A stretch of DNA of 35,060 bases from an uncultured Mycoplasmatota bacterium (GTDB lineage Bacteria; Bacillota_I; Bacilli_A; RF39; UBA660), in assembly GCA_947642475.1 (NCBI GenBank), contig CANRSQ010000008.1:1-35060 (forward strand), given 5' to 3'. The notes below the pieces were generated by a model. That model saw only the letters and a list, made by a program, of their open reading frames with translations, searched no databases and was not told the origin of the DNA. This document shows positions 26,117 through 34,301 of the stretch, in pieces (within the stretch, counting starts at the first letter, position 1; every line of letters starts with the position of its first letter). A program made the position numbers and the translations under genes.

Positions 26117-26697
26117 CGCTTTTTAGCTTTTATTATATAAAAACCTTTATTTTTTTTAATTACCTCTGTGTCATAAACTTCCGATAAATCTTTAACTAGA
26201 GATTTTGCTCCTTGATCCTTGTTTACTACAAGCCACAATTCACCATCAGATTTTAAATGATTATTTGCCCCAAATAAAATATCGTATAGTATTTTTTTAC
26301 CTACTCTAATTGGTGGATTAGTAATAATAAAATCATATTTTTTATCTACACTTTCGTAAACATCACTTTTAAATATATGTACATTAACTTTATTTATGTC
26401 AGCATTTTCTAAAGCTAGACCAATACTTCTCTCATTAACATCAACCATATCAACATTAGCTGAAGTATTATCAGCCACATATATTCCAATCGGACCATAG
26501 CCACATCCAAAATCTAAGACATCACCTTTTATTTCCTCTATTCGTAAATTTTCTAAAAGTGTTCTAGTGCCAAAATCTAAACCGCTTTTAGAAAATACCC
26601 CATTATCTACATTAAAAGAATAATCTTTATCATTTATTTTTGCTTTAATTAATCTCTTTTCACTTTTAACATAATCATTTGTAAAATAATGCGACAT
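26113..26697 (-). CDS. rsmC: RsmC-like class I SAM-dependent methyltransferase (YbxB)
   Basis: 194 aa. [17 protein letters not shown] near residue 65 is the SAM-binding glycine motif; [18 protein letters not shown] contains the acidic residue for the ribose; [22 protein letters not shown] is the NPPY-like catalytic motif of base N-methyltransferases. The family modifies a guanine of 16S rRNA (E. coli RsmC, m2G1207); YbxB has the same place between rplL and rpoB in B. subtilis. It follows rplL after a hairpin. Confidence 0.9.
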   Translation of the reverse strand: MSHYFTNDYVKSEKRLIKAKINDKDYSFNVDNGVFSKSGLDFGTRTLLENLRIEEIKGDVLDFGCGYGPIGIYVADNTSANVDMVDVNERSIGLALENADINKVNVHIFKSDVYESVDKKYDFIITNPPIRVGKKILYDILFGANNHLKSDGELWLVVNKDQGAKSLVKDLSEVYDTEVIKKNKGFYIIKAKKR

Positions 26698-26723
26698 TTA
26701 TTTCTCCTTTTAATAAATGGTTA

Positions 26724-26753
26724 AAGCCCGCACTTATTTCTAAATGCAGGCTT
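26724..26753 (-). terminator. Hairpin after rplL, probable partial terminator
   Basis: Minus strand AAGCCTGCATTTAGAAATAAGTGCGGGCTT, a 9-bp stem with one mismatch, then a short T run. It could lower read-through from the L10-L7/L12 unit. Confidence 0.55.
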
Positions 26754-26770
26754 AAATCCTTTTAAATTAA

Positions 26771-27139
26771 TTATTTTAATTCGATAGTAGCGCCAGCTTC
26801 TTCGAATTTAGCTTTAATTTCATTAGCTTCATCAGCACTAACGTTTTCTTTAACGTTACCACCGTTATCAGCGATTTCTTTAGCTTCTTTTAATCCTAAA
26901 CCAGTGTATTCACGAACTAATTTAATTACTGGGATTTTATTTCCACCAGCGTTAGCTAAAACAACTGTAACAGTACTTGGTCCAGCAGCTTCTTCTGCAG
27001 CAGCAGGTGCAGCAGCAACAGCAACAGCGCTTGGATCAACACCAAATTCCTCCTTCATAGCGTCTACTAATTCTTTAACTTCAAGAATGTTCATTTCTTT
27101 TAATCCATTAATAAATTCTTCTTTTGTAAATTTTGCCAT
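26771..27139 (-). CDS. rplL: 50S ribosomal protein L7/L12
   Basis: 122 aa, full length. The N-terminal dimerisation helix ([20 protein letters not shown]), an Ala-rich hinge ([11 protein letters not shown]) and the C-terminal factor-binding domain ([20 protein letters not shown]) are all present. It forms the ribosome stalk that recruits translation GTPases, held by L10, whose gene is 31 nt upstream. Confidence 0.98.
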   Translation of the reverse strand: MAKFTKEEFINGLKEMNILEVKELVDAMKEEFGVDPSAVAVAAAPAAAEEAAGPSTVTVVLANAGGNKIPVIKLVREYTGLGLKEAKEIADNGGNVKENVSADEANEIKAKFEEAGATIELK

Positions 27140-27170
27140 TTTCTTTCTCCTCCTTAAATTATTTTCAAAA

Positions 27171-27665
27171 TTATTTTTCTTCTAATTGTTTTGCGTATAA
27201 ATCTAAACTAATAGATAAATCTCTTACTGTACCCATTAAACCACCAGCAAGCATTGTAAGTAATCCTTCTCTTGATGGAATAGCAGATAATTCTTTCAAT
27301 TTTGCTTCATCAGCAATCTCGCCTTCAACGATACCAACTTTTAAAACTAAAGCAGGATGTTTTTTCGCGAAATCACTAAGGGCTTTAATTGGAGCAACTG
27401 CGTCGCTACCAAAAGCCATAGCTTTTGGACCTTCTAAGTGTTCATCTAAATCAATATCTAAAGTACTTAAAGCTCTTTTAACTAAAGTATTTTTATAGAT
27501 TTTAAAATCTGATTCACTTTCTCTTAGAAGTCTTCTTAATGCATTAGTTTCCATAGCAGTTAATCCTTGGTATTCTAATAATACTACTGAATTAGCTTCT
27601 TTGGTCTTTTCACTAATTTCATTAATTATTTCTTGTTTTTTGTCTAAGATTTTTTGATTAGCCAA
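27171..27665 (-). CDS. rplJ: 50S ribosomal protein L10
   Basis: 164 aa from a TTG start at 27665 placed 9 nt after AGGAGGT; a GTG at 27674 is part of that RBS. The product starts (M)[37 protein letters not shown] and [11 protein letters not shown] match the rRNA-binding half; the C-terminal helix that carries L7/L12 dimers ends [15 protein letters not shown]10 with L7/L12 binds its own leader, visible upstream. Confidence 0.97.
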   Translation of the reverse strand: MANQKILDKKQEIINEISEKTKEANSVVLLEYQGLTAMETNALRRLLRESESDFKIYKNTLVKRALSTLDIDLDEHLEGPKAMAFGSDAVAPIKALSDFAKKHPALVLKVGIVEGEIADEAKLKELSAIPSREGLLTMLAGGLMGTVRDLSISLDLYAKQLEEK

Positions 27666-27801
27666 CTTCCGCACCTCCTTATATTTTTTACCGTAAAAAA
27701 AGCCCCATCATAGACAGGGCGAAAAGACTTAAATAAATAAGTATCCTCGGTAGGAAATTAAGCAATTAAGCACCTACTGTCTACGGTATTACTTCGAAAA
27801 C
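27666..27801 (-). ncRNA. L10 (rplJL) leader RNA with attenuator
   Basis: The transcribed leader (predicted start near 27801) contains ACCGTAGACAGTAGGTG and, further on, TTTCCTACCGAGG, which pair as in the L10-leader family. It ends in a terminator-like hairpin, GCCCTGTCTATGATGGGGC followed by seven T (27695-27720), before the RBS. The early CTGTCTACGGT/GTAGACAG segments can compete with the terminator arm, giving L10-dependent attenuation. Confidence 0.85.
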
Positions 27802-27807
27802 AAACTA

Positions 27808-27836
27808 ATTATATCACAATGACTATTAAAAGTCAA
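27808..27836 (-). promoter_or_regulatory. Sigma-A promoter of rplJL
   Basis: Minus strand: TTGACT (27836-27831), 17-bp spacer, TATAAT (27813-27808). The -35 lies over the last codons of rplA. Confidence 0.9.
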
Positions 27837-28521
27837 AGCTATTTGTATCAATTTTTACGCCTGGACCCATAGTTGATGAAACTGAAATGTTTTTAATATA
27901 AGTTCCTTTAACAACTGATGGTTTGCTTTTAGCGATTAATGATACAAAGGCTTGTAAGTTATCTAATAAATCTTCATCACTAAATGAAGTTTTACCGATA
28001 GCTACATGAACGTTTCCGTAAGAATCTGTACGGTATTCAACACGTCCTTTTTTAACTTCTTCAACAGCTTTTTTAGTATCAACTGTAACTGTACCAGTTT
28101 TAGGGTTAGGCATTAAACCTTTAGGACCTAAGATACGTCCAATTTTACCCAAAGCAGGCATCATGTCTGGAGTTGCAATCATAACATCAAAATCGAACCA
28201 GTTTTCTTTTTGAATTTTTTCAAGCATATCAGTATCTCCAACGTAATCTGCGCCAGCTTCCTTAGCAGCTTTAGCAGCATCACCTTTAGCAATAACTAAT
28301 ACTTTTTTAGTTTTACCAGTTCCTTTTGGAAGTACAACTGCTCCTCTTAATTGTTGATCAGCTTTTTTTGTATCTAAGTTTAAACGCATAGCAAGTTCAA
28401 CTGATGCGTCAAAGTTACATACAGAAGTTTCTTTAACTAACTTAACTGCTTCTTCTTTAGTATATAATTTATTTTTTTCTACCTTTTTAGCAGCTTCAGT
28501 ATATTTTTTACCTTTTTTCAT
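27826..28521 (-). CDS. rplA: 50S ribosomal protein L1
   Basis: 231 aa, full length. [38 protein letters not shown] and the C-terminal [13 protein letters not shown] are L1 signatures. L1 builds the mobile L1 stalk of the 50S subunit and represses its own operon by binding a leader that mimics its rRNA site. It follows rplK after a 90-nt structured gap. Confidence 0.98.
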   Translation of the reverse strand: MKKGKKYTEAAKKVEKNKLYTKEEAVKLVKETSVCNFDASVELAMRLNLDTKKADQQLRGAVVLPKGTGKTKKVLVIAKGDAAKAAKEAGADYVGDTDMLEKIQKENWFDFDVMIATPDMMPALGKIGRILGPKGLMPNPKTGTVTVDTKKAVEEVKKGRVEYRTDSYGNVHVAIGKTSFSDEDLLDNLQAFVSLIAKSKPSVVKGTYIKNISVSSTMGPGVKIDTNSFDF

Positions 28522-28536
28522 TATTTTTTACCTCCT

Positions 28537-28582
28537 TATGTGGTTATAGTGGAATCGAATGCGAATTTTTTCCTCCCACATA
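28537..28582 (-). promoter_or_regulatory. Stem-loop before rplA, candidate L1-binding site
   Basis: TATGTGG and CCACATA (minus strand) close a 46-nt stem-loop that starts GTGGGAGG and ends just before the rplA RBS. The GTGGGAG...CCAC plan recurs in the rplK leader. Assignment to L1 is inference from position and shape. Confidence 0.35.
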
Positions 28583-28611
28583 GGCATTAACCTATGTTAA
28601 TTATTTTGTTA

Positions 28612-29031
28612 TTATTTTTCTACTTTAATACCCATGTTTAAAGCTGTTCCTTCAACTATTTTCATAGCATCTTCTACAGTATAACAGTTTAAATCAGGTA
28701 ATTTCGTTTCAGCAATTTCTTTTAACTGAGCTTCAGTAATAGTTCCAACGATTTCGTTTTTACCTTTTACTGAACCTTTATTTATTTTACAAGCTTTCTT
28801 AAGTAAAAATGCAGCTGGTGGAGTTTTAATTACAAAGTCGAAACTTCTATCGTCATAAATGTTAATTTCAACTGGTAAAATATCTCCCATTTTATCTCTA
28901 GTTGCATCATTATATTTTGTACAAAATTCTTGTAAATTAATTCCTGCTGGTCCTAAAACAGTACCTACTGGTGGTGCTGGTGTAGCCTTACCTGCAGGGA
29001 TTTGTAACTTAATTTTCTTTACTATTTCCAC
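28612..29031 (-). CDS. rplK: 50S ribosomal protein L11
   Basis: 139 aa from a GTG start at 29031 following AGGAGGTG; another GTG at 29040 belongs to the RBS. The product starts (M)[20 protein letters not shown], then [16 protein letters not shown], and the C-terminal domain has [18 protein letters not shown]11 binds the GTPase-associated centre of 23S rRNA and takes part in factor-dependent steps and the stringent response. Confidence 0.97.
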   Translation of the reverse strand: MEIVKKIKLQIPAGKATPAPPVGTVLGPAGINLQEFCTKYNDATRDKMGDILPVEINIYDDRSFDFVIKTPPAAFLLKKACKINKGSVKGKNEIVGTITEAQLKEIAETKLPDLNCYTVEDAMKIVEGTALNMGIKVEK

Positions 29032-29063
29032 GAAAAACACCTCCTATAATATTTTTCCGCGTT

Positions 29064-29092
29064 GTGGTTTTAATGCATCCTTTAGCTCCCAC
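29064..29092 (-). promoter_or_regulatory. rplK-rplA leader stem-loop, candidate L1 autoregulation site
   Basis: The minus strand forms a stem closed by GTGG/CCAC with the internal segment GAGCTAAAGGATGC, located between promoter and rplK RBS. Similar GTGGGAG...GATG...CCAC leaders bind L1 in other bacteria; the match here is by eye. Confidence 0.45.
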
Positions 29093-29125
29093 TTAATCTA
29101 TATTTAAATAAAATATAGCCATTTA

Positions 29126-29154
29126 ATAATATCACAAATTAGTTTTTTTGTAAA
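29126..29154 (-). promoter_or_regulatory. Sigma-A promoter of rplKA
   Basis: Minus strand: TTTACA (29154-29149), 17-bp spacer, TATTAT (29131-29126), adjoining the nusG stop. Confidence 0.75.
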
Positions 29155-29679
29155 CTATGCTTTTGTTATTTGTGATAATTCTAACTCAACTATTGTCTCT
29201 TGACCGAATAAATCAAGAGCAACTTCTAATTTAGCATTCTCTAAATCAACAGATTTAATAGTACCCATCATATTAGCAAATGGTCCGCTAGTAACCTCAA
29301 CTTTTTCACCTGGAGCAAGTTCATTAGCAATGTCTAATCTACTCATTCCCATAGATCCTAAAATATGATCTACTTCTGATGAAGTTAATGGAAATGGTTT
29401 AGCACCCTTACCAGATGATCCAATAAATCCTGTAACCCCTGGAGTATTACGAACAATAAACCAAGCTTCATCAGTCATTACCATCTCTACTAGTATATAA
29501 CCTGGAAACATTTTTTTGACTTTTTCTTTACCTTTTTCATCAATTTCTTTTTGTTCAGGAACTACAACTCTTAAGATATAGTCTTCCATCCCCATTGAAT
29601 TAGCACGCATTTCTAATTTTTCTTTTACCTTATTCTCGTGCCCAGAATAAGTATTAACTACATACCATTCTTTTTGCAT
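29155..29679 (-). CDS. nusG: Transcription termination/antitermination protein NusG
   Basis: 174 aa from ATG 29679 (MQKEWYVVNTYSGHENKVKE); the longer frame up to 29763 runs inside secE and is not used. The NGN domain carries FPGYILVEMVMTDEAWFIVRNTPGVTGFIG, and the KOW domain starts PGEKVEVTSGPFANMMGTIKS. NusG binds RNA polymerase and controls pausing, processivity and coupling. The ATG overlaps the secE stop (TAATG). Confidence 0.98.
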   Translation of the reverse strand: MQKEWYVVNTYSGHENKVKEKLEMRANSMGMEDYILRVVVPEQKEIDEKGKEKVKKMFPGYILVEMVMTDEAWFIVRNTPGVTGFIGSSGKGAKPFPLTSSEVDHILGSMGMSRLDIANELAPGEKVEVTSGPFANMMGTIKSVDLENAKLEVALDLFGQETIVELELSQITKA

Positions 29680-29867
29680 TATTTTAACCCCTCCGCAAGT
29701 GAGCGAGCCCCAGCGATTATAAAGTCTGAAGCAACAAAGAAAGCTGCAAAGAATATAATACAAACTAATACAGCGATAGAATATTTAACCATATCTTTTT
29801 TCTTTGGCCATCTAACTCTTTCCATTTCTTTTTTGACACCTGCAAAAAACTTCTTAATTTTTTCCAT
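29679..29867 (-). CDS. secE: Preprotein translocase subunit SecE
   Basis: 62 aa, the single-membrane-segment form normal in Firmicutes. FFAGVKKEMERVRWPKKKDM is the conserved amphipathic segment and the transmembrane helix covers about residues 29-50. SecE stabilises SecY in the Sec channel. rpmG, which precedes secE in B. subtilis, is absent here. Confidence 0.96.
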   Translation of the reverse strand: MEKIKKFFAGVKKEMERVRWPKKKDMVKYSIAVLVCIIFFAAFFVASDFIIAGARSLAEGLK

Positions 29868-29932
29868 ATTTTCACCTACTTTAACTTATGTGTTTTTCCA
29901 AATAAAAAACACCTTTTTTCGTGTCTAGATAA

Positions 29933-29961
29933 ATCTTAACATCTATCATCGAAAAAGTCAA
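29933..29961 (-). promoter_or_regulatory. Sigma-A promoter of secE-nusG
   Basis: Minus strand: TTGACT (29961-29956), 17-bp spacer, TAAGAT (29938-29933) with an extended TG. The leader holds a stem GTGTTTTT/AAAAACAC (about 29889-29912). Confidence 0.85.
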
Positions 29962-30034
29962 GTGTTTCCAATATTTTGTGTAATTTAGTTTTCCTCACTC
30001 GGGAATTTGCGCAATTTGTTCATCCTTTAGTTTT

Positions 30035-31429
30035 TTATGAAACAATTGTATATGGATTTATAGCTGTTCCTTCTCCATCTAAGCTAATATCCGGTATTAG
30101 ATAAAGTACTGGCTGAATCACATCTGAATACGCTGCACCATTACCAGAAAGATAACCAGCTGAGTTCATAATCCAAACACTACCACCTGTCATTGGTGAC
30201 ATAGTCCACGAATCTACGCCACTATACATATAATTAGTCTTTTTACATGTTTCTACGTTATTTTGAAGCAATGCCTTAGTTCCACATTTTTCCATGTTTG
30301 AATTTGCTCTTACGTAATCACTTACATTTACTAATCCTATATTTCCTCTCCACTTATATGCCTTTTCTTGAGCTACATCAGTTTCTAATGTTTGTCCACT
30401 TGTAGTTCCTAACAAACCAACATTCCACAAATGATTATCTATTTGGGATTTAACCTCATCATCTAATGTTCCGTAATATGTTCTATTTAGATAGGAATTA
30501 ATATCTGATTCAGATTTAGGCAAGTCATAAACTTCTCCATTTATTTGTATTGGCATTGTTGTTACATTTTCTAAGTTATTATTTAACATTGTTGTACTGC
30601 TTCCCCATACATTACAGCCAAATGTTTTACTAGTACAATAAGATGCGCTTGCAGTTGCTGCTCTTCTACCATTAGAATCCCAAACTTGCTTTACAGTCGC
30701 GTGTCTCTTAATTTTTAATGTTCCATCTGATTCCACAGAGATTATTCTCCATCTTTCATTATTAAAGGTTATATAGTTATCTGGATTAGAACCTCTATAA
30801 ATATAACGTCCGGCTTCTGTTGTATCTTCATATAAGCCATCGCCGGTTGTTACTATGTTTTCTGTTAATTGTTCCGAAGCTGTTGGTCCTTCTGGTACGG
30901 CTATTCCTTCATTATTAATATTTGATTGACTATATTCTAAGGTTACGGTTAAGGTTGATGACATATTATTCGGATCTACTGATACTCCGTCTAAGTATTC
31001 TACTTTTAACGTTAATACCGCACTTTCTCCAACTTTTAGTTTTGTGCCTTCTGTTAATCCTGATGTTGTAAATTTAATTGCAGGATTATTTGAGTCTGTT
31101 AGATTTATTTTATCTAGCTTGGCATCTATTGTTCCATTATTTGTTACTGTTATATCATATTCTATTGAATCTTTTGGTTCTTCTAAATTTACTTCCATAC
31201 TAGCTGTTAAGGCTTCAAATGTTGGTTCTTTGGCATTTGTAGCTCCCCCAACAATATTTTTACTTACTACATTGGTTATTCTTACATCCCAATTTGAACT
31301 TATTCCAGATGTTCCTTTAATATTTAGTACACTATTAAAGACTGCATAGCCTACTGTCATTAGAAGTATTACTCCTAATAGTGATCCTATTATTATATTA
31401 TTTTTCTTTTTCTGATTATAGCTTCGCAT
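30035..31429 (-). CDS. Membrane-anchored surface protein with GYAVF-type N-terminal segment
   Basis: 464 aa. A basic start (MRSYNQKKKNN) is followed by one membrane segment, IIIGSLLGVILLMTVGYAVF, and NSVLNIKGTSG, the same plan as the 14544-15569 protein. Residues 45-165 look like an Ig-like beta-sandwich (IEYDITVTNNGTIDAKLDKI; LTVTLEYSQSN). The C-terminal half from about 205 (GRYIYRGSNPDNYITFNNER onward) ends SWTMSPMTGG...QPVLYLIPDISL, a DUF6273-like layout found in pilin-like surface proteins of gut Firmicutes. Several Cys may form disulphides. It interrupts the sigH-secE order of B. subtilis, so it is an insertion in a core locus. Confidence 0.75.
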   Translation of the reverse strand: MRSYNQKKKNNIIIGSLLGVILLMTVGYAVFNSVLNIKGTSGISSNWDVRITNVVSKNIVGGATNAKEPTFEALTASMEVNLEEPKDSIEYDITVTNNGTIDAKLDKINLTDSNNPAIKFTTSGLTEGTKLKVGESAVLTLKVEYLDGVSVDPNNMSSTLTVTLEYSQSNINNEGIAVPEGPTASEQLTENIVTTGDGLYEDTTEAGRYIYRGSNPDNYITFNNERWRIISVESDGTLKIKRHATVKQVWDSNGRRAATASASYCTSKTFGCNVWGSSTTMLNNNLENVTTMPIQINGEVYDLPKSESDINSYLNRTYYGTLDDEVKSQIDNHLWNVGLLGTTSGQTLETDVAQEKAYKWRGNIGLVNVSDYVRANSNMEKCGTKALLQNNVETCKKTNYMYSGVDSWTMSPMTGGSVWIMNSAGYLSGNGAAYSDVIQPVLYLIPDISLDGEGTAINPYTIVS

Positions 31430-31455
31430 GTATTTTTTTCACTTCCTCTTTTCTA

Positions 31456-31506
31456 CCATATACATCTTATCAAAAAAAAAAAAAAAAAACAAGGTAATAT
31501 TTTTGC
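31456..31506 (-). promoter_or_regulatory. Shared 5' element of surface-protein genes with an 18-A homopolymer
   Basis: The plus strand reads CCATATACATCTTATC (31456-31471), then 18 A (31472-31489), C, and AAGGTAATATTTTTGC. The flanking blocks match 12 of 16 and 14 of 16 positions at 15579-15616. On the minus strand the T run lies between ATTACCTTG and GATAAGATG (TAAGAT is a possible -10). Confidence 0.55.
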
Positions 31507-31520
31507 TAGATATACCCTAC

Positions 31521-31543
31521 AAAAAAAGAACTATAAAAGTTCT
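31521..31543 (-). terminator. Terminator of the rbgA-sigH operon
   Basis: Minus strand AGAACTTTTATAGTTCT followed by seven T, adjoining the stop of the 66-aa gene. Confidence 0.85.
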
Positions 31544-31742
31544 AGTGATTATATAAAGATTTAACAAATACATGTTCATTTGATTCTTCAAAATCTTCTT
31601 CAACATCTGACTCTAATAACTTATTCATTTCAGTTTCATAGTCATCTAATTCTAATTCATCCACAAATTCAAATCTTGTGCATTCCTCAATTATTCTCAT
31701 AAATTCTTTTTCTTCTTCTGTTAAATTCCCTACAAATTCCAT
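31542..31742 (-). CDS. 66-aa acidic hypothetical protein downstream of sigH
   Basis: 66 aa, about a third Asp/Glu (LTEEEKEFMRIIEECTRFEF, ELELDDYETEMN), with no membrane segment. RBS AGGAGGG, 17 nt after the sigH stop and just before a terminator, so it is the last gene of that operon. The family is not recognised. The charge would suit an anti-sigma or DNA-mimic role, and the gene sits where sigma regulators often lie, but this is speculation. Confidence 0.7.
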   Translation of the reverse strand: MEFVGNLTEEEKEFMRIIEECTRFEFVDELELDDYETEMNKLLESDVEEDFEESNEHVFVKSLYNH

Positions 31743-31759
31743 ATAAATACCCTCCTGTT

Positions 31760-32383
31760 TTAACTATTTTTATTATTTTCTACATAATCCTTAACTTTAC
31801 TTCTCATTCTTTGAATCGCATTATCTACTCTTTTAGGATCATCTACTCCTAAAACTTCAGCAATTTCTCTATATGTAAATCCACTTTTTCTTAAATCAAA
31901 AACTTGTTCCTCAAAGGGTGTCATTTCCTGTTTTAAATTATCGACCAAAATATTTACATTTTCAAAATCAAGTAAAACCGTTTCTGGATCACTGCTTTTA
32001 TCATAAACAAATCTTTCAATACTGTCAAGAGTATCTTCATTATAAGTAGCCTCTATCGATATCGAATTATTAAGAACACTGTGTTTTTTTCTATTCGCAT
32101 TTACCACAGATGTAATAACGCTATGTTCAATACATGCCCTCGCATAAGTAAAAAACATAGTATCCTTATGCTCATTATAAGTACTTATAGCCTTACTAAA
32201 ACCAATCATACCCTCTTGAACTAAATCATTAAAATCCATACCACTATTTTTATTTTCATCATATACTCTTTTAGAAATATTTCGAATAAGTGGCATATAC
32301 TTACCAAATAAAACATCAGTTATTTCTTCGTTTTCTGCAACTTTACTAACTAATTCATAATCATTTAACTTTCTATAATCCAT
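31760..32383 (-). CDS. sigH: RNA polymerase sigma factor SigH (Spo0H)
   Basis: 207 aa, similar in length to B. subtilis SigH (218). Region 2 reads MDFNDLVQEGMIGFSKAISTYNEHKDTMFFTYA (DLIQEGMIGLYKSIRDF in B. subtilis); ACIEHSVITSVVNANRKKH aligns with CITRQIITAIKTATRQKH; region 4 has YREIAEVLGVDDPKRVDNAI then QRMRSKV. SigH drives transition-state, early sporulation and competence genes. Gene order rlmB-sigH is conserved; yacP is missing between them, and the start overlaps the rlmB stop (TAATG). Four sigma-H-like promoters lie elsewhere in the window. Confidence 0.93.
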   Translation of the reverse strand: MDYRKLNDYELVSKVAENEEITDVLFGKYMPLIRNISKRVYDENKNSGMDFNDLVQEGMIGFSKAISTYNEHKDTMFFTYARACIEHSVITSVVNANRKKHSVLNNSISIEATYNEDTLDSIERFVYDKSSDPETVLLDFENVNILVDNLKQEMTPFEEQVFDLRKSGFTYREIAEVLGVDDPKRVDNAIQRMRSKVKDYVENNKNS

Positions 32384-33063
32384 TATCTAACCGCCTCATA
32401 TATAACTAAAGCTGCAGCCACAGAAGCATTTAAACTATTAACCGTTCCCTTCATCGGAATAGAAGCAATAAAATCACAATTTTCCTCAACAAGTCTACTA
32501 AGACCTTTACCCTCACTACCAATTACAATAACAATTTTCCCACTATAATCAATCTTCTTATAATCAGTGCCATCCATATCAGTACCAATTACCCAGTAAC
32601 CTTTATCCTTAAGTTCCCTTAAAGTATTAACTAAATTACTAACCATCGCAATATTAACATTTTCTATTGTTCCAACACTTACCTTAGTAACAGTCGCATT
32701 TACTCTAACAGATCTATCCTTAGGAATAATTATACTTTTAATTCCTGCCGCTTCACATGTACGAATAATTGCTCCCAAATTATGAGGATCCTCCAAATGA
32801 TCAAGCATTACAATAATATCTTCTTTCATAATATCATCTAAAGAAGCATACTCATAATCCGTAACATCTAAAATAATTCCTTGATGATTAGCGTCTTCCA
32901 TTTTATCAAGTTCATGTTTTTCCAAATAATTAATTCTAATATTTTGTTTATGAAGTTCATTTAATATTTCTTTATCATTAAACTTTTTATAAACAAAAGC
33001 TTTCTTAACTTTGCCTTTTTCTAATAAAGCCTCTCTAGCAACATTTTTACCATAAATATACAT
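32383..33063 (-). CDS. rlmB: 23S rRNA 2'-O-methyltransferase RlmB-like (TrmH/SPOUT family)
   Basis: 226 aa. An N-terminal L30e-like substrate-binding part (YIYGKNVAREALLEKGKVKK) precedes the SPOUT knot domain: LDHLEDPHNLGAIIRTCEAA (motif 1 with catalytic Arg), IVIVIGSEGKGLSRL (motif 2) and IPMKGTVNSLNASVAAAL (motif 3, SLN). The family methylates ribose in 23S rRNA (G2251 in E. coli). It starts right after the mrnC stop. Confidence 0.95.
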   Translation of the reverse strand: MYIYGKNVAREALLEKGKVKKAFVYKKFNDKEILNELHKQNIRINYLEKHELDKMEDANHQGIILDVTDYEYASLDDIMKEDIIVMLDHLEDPHNLGAIIRTCEAAGIKSIIIPKDRSVRVNATVTKVSVGTIENVNIAMVSNLVNTLRELKDKGYWVIGTDMDGTDYKKIDYSGKIVIVIGSEGKGLSRLVEENCDFIASIPMKGTVNSLNASVAAALVIYEAVR

Positions 33064-33432
33064 TTAATCACCCACTATATAATCCATAATTTCATTTATT
33101 CTAGAAACATTTCCACTAATTTCTAAATAACCAATTAAAGCCTCTAAACCAGTTGATCTTTTATAAGTTACAATATCAGTACTCTTACTACTGTGACTTT
33201 TATGATTACGAGCTCTTTTAATAATCGTGATTTCTTCTTCAGTTAAAAAATTATCATTAAACATCTTCTCTAAAAAATCACTTTGAGCTTTCGCACTAAC
33301 ATATTTAACAGCTTCTTTCTGTAAATCATTAACTTTGCATATGCCTTTATTAATTAAATACTTTCTAATATAAAGTTCATAAACCGCATCGCCTAAATAA
33401 GCCAGTACTAAAGAATTATCCACCATATTCAT
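33064..33432 (-). CDS. mrnC: Mini-ribonuclease III
   Basis: About 122 aa from ATG 33432 (MNMVDNSL); a TTG at 33444 or ATG 33426 are alternatives. LAYLGDAVYELYIRKYL is the RNase III catalytic signature, with the second acidic cluster in the C-terminal half; the dsRNA-binding domain is absent, as normal in this family. It matures the ends of 23S rRNA in B. subtilis. The start lies inside the end of rbgA, so the two are coupled. Confidence 0.93.
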   Translation of the reverse strand: MNMVDNSLVLAYLGDAVYELYIRKYLINKGICKVNDLQKEAVKYVSAKAQSDFLEKMFNDNFLTEEEITIIKRARNHKSHSSKSTDIVTYKRSTGLEALIGYLEISGNVSRINEIMDYIVGD

Positions 33433-34285
33433 CAAGCCTATCAAAAGTTATACCTTTAATATAACCGTTTTTAACATCACTCATAATTAGCCCCATAACT
33501 TTATCATAATCAATTTCTCCGCCCTTAATTAAACAACCTCTTTTTTTACCAATTTCATCTAAATCTTCTAATACATCATCATTAATATAATCTAATCCAT
33601 ATCTTTCTTTTAAAACCTCAGGATAATATTTTTCCAAAGTTCTCAAAATATATTCCACCACATCAAACAAAGGTAAAATTTCTTCACGGATAGCCGTAAA
33701 AGTTGCTAAATTAAAAGCATTTTCTTCTTCTAGTTTAGGCCATAAAATACCAGGAGAGTCTAAAAGTTCAATATTATCATTAACCCTAATCCAATTTAAA
33801 TTCTTAGTAACCCCAGGCTTATTCCCAATATTAACAACCTTTTTACCGGCAAGTCTATTAATTAAAGTACTCTTTCCAACATTAGGAATACCAACAACTA
33901 ATACCCTAGCCTTTCTTTTCATCATTCCCTTGTCAGAACGTCTTTGATTATATTCCTCCAAAACCTCTTCAGTCAAAGAGATTAAAGGTTTAATATTAAC
34001 ATTCCCCTCCAAATTCATAGGAAGTACATAATAACCTTTTTCTTTATAATAATTAATCCACTTTTCAGTTTCTTTTTTATCACACAAATCCATTTTACTA
34101 AAAATCAAAATTTTAGGTTTATTTTTAGTATATTCCTCTATATCAATTATCTTTGAAGAAAGAGGCATTCTAGCATCAATAACCTCATAAACAATATCAA
34201 TTAAGTTAATTTGTTCCCTAATTAATCTTTTAGTTTTAGCCATATGCCCTGGATACCAATTTATATTTACTTTATTATTTTCCAT
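33416..34285 (-). CDS. rbgA: Ribosome biogenesis GTPase RbgA (YlqF)
   Basis: 289 aa from ATG 34285 (MENNKVNINWYPGHMAKTKR) with the RBS AAAGGAAGTGAG; a longer frame to 34327 lacks an RBS. The GTPase motifs are circularly permuted, as expected: G4 IFSKMD near residue 60, G1 GIPNVGKST near 130 and G3 DSPG near 178. RbgA acts in late 50S assembly. In B. subtilis ylqF lies elsewhere, next to rnhB, so its place before mrnC is different. First major gene of the sigH operon. Confidence 0.96.
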   Translation of the reverse strand: MENNKVNINWYPGHMAKTKRLIREQINLIDIVYEVIDARMPLSSKIIDIEEYTKNKPKILIFSKMDLCDKKETEKWINYYKEKGYYVLPMNLEGNVNIKPLISLTEEVLEEYNQRRSDKGMMKRKARVLVVGIPNVGKSTLINRLAGKKVVNIGNKPGVTKNLNWIRVNDNIELLDSPGILWPKLEEENAFNLATFTAIREEILPLFDVVEYILRTLEKYYPEVLKERYGLDYINDDVLEDLDEIGKKRGCLIKGGEIDYDKVMGLIMSDVKNGYIKGITFDRLDEYGG

Positions 34286-34301
34286 TAGTCTCACTTCCTT
34301 T

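Noticed and set aside
29889-29925. Plus-strand terminator-like hairpin (GTGTTTTT/AAAAACAC with T run) upstream of secE
   Set aside because: No plus-strand gene or promoter leads into it; more likely part of the secE-nusG leader structure.
29995-30020. Possible fifth copy of the sigma-H-like element (TTTGCGCAAATTC)
   Set aside because: Only the palindrome resembles the hairpin part; AGGAAWT, the 12-bp spacer and CGTAT are missing.
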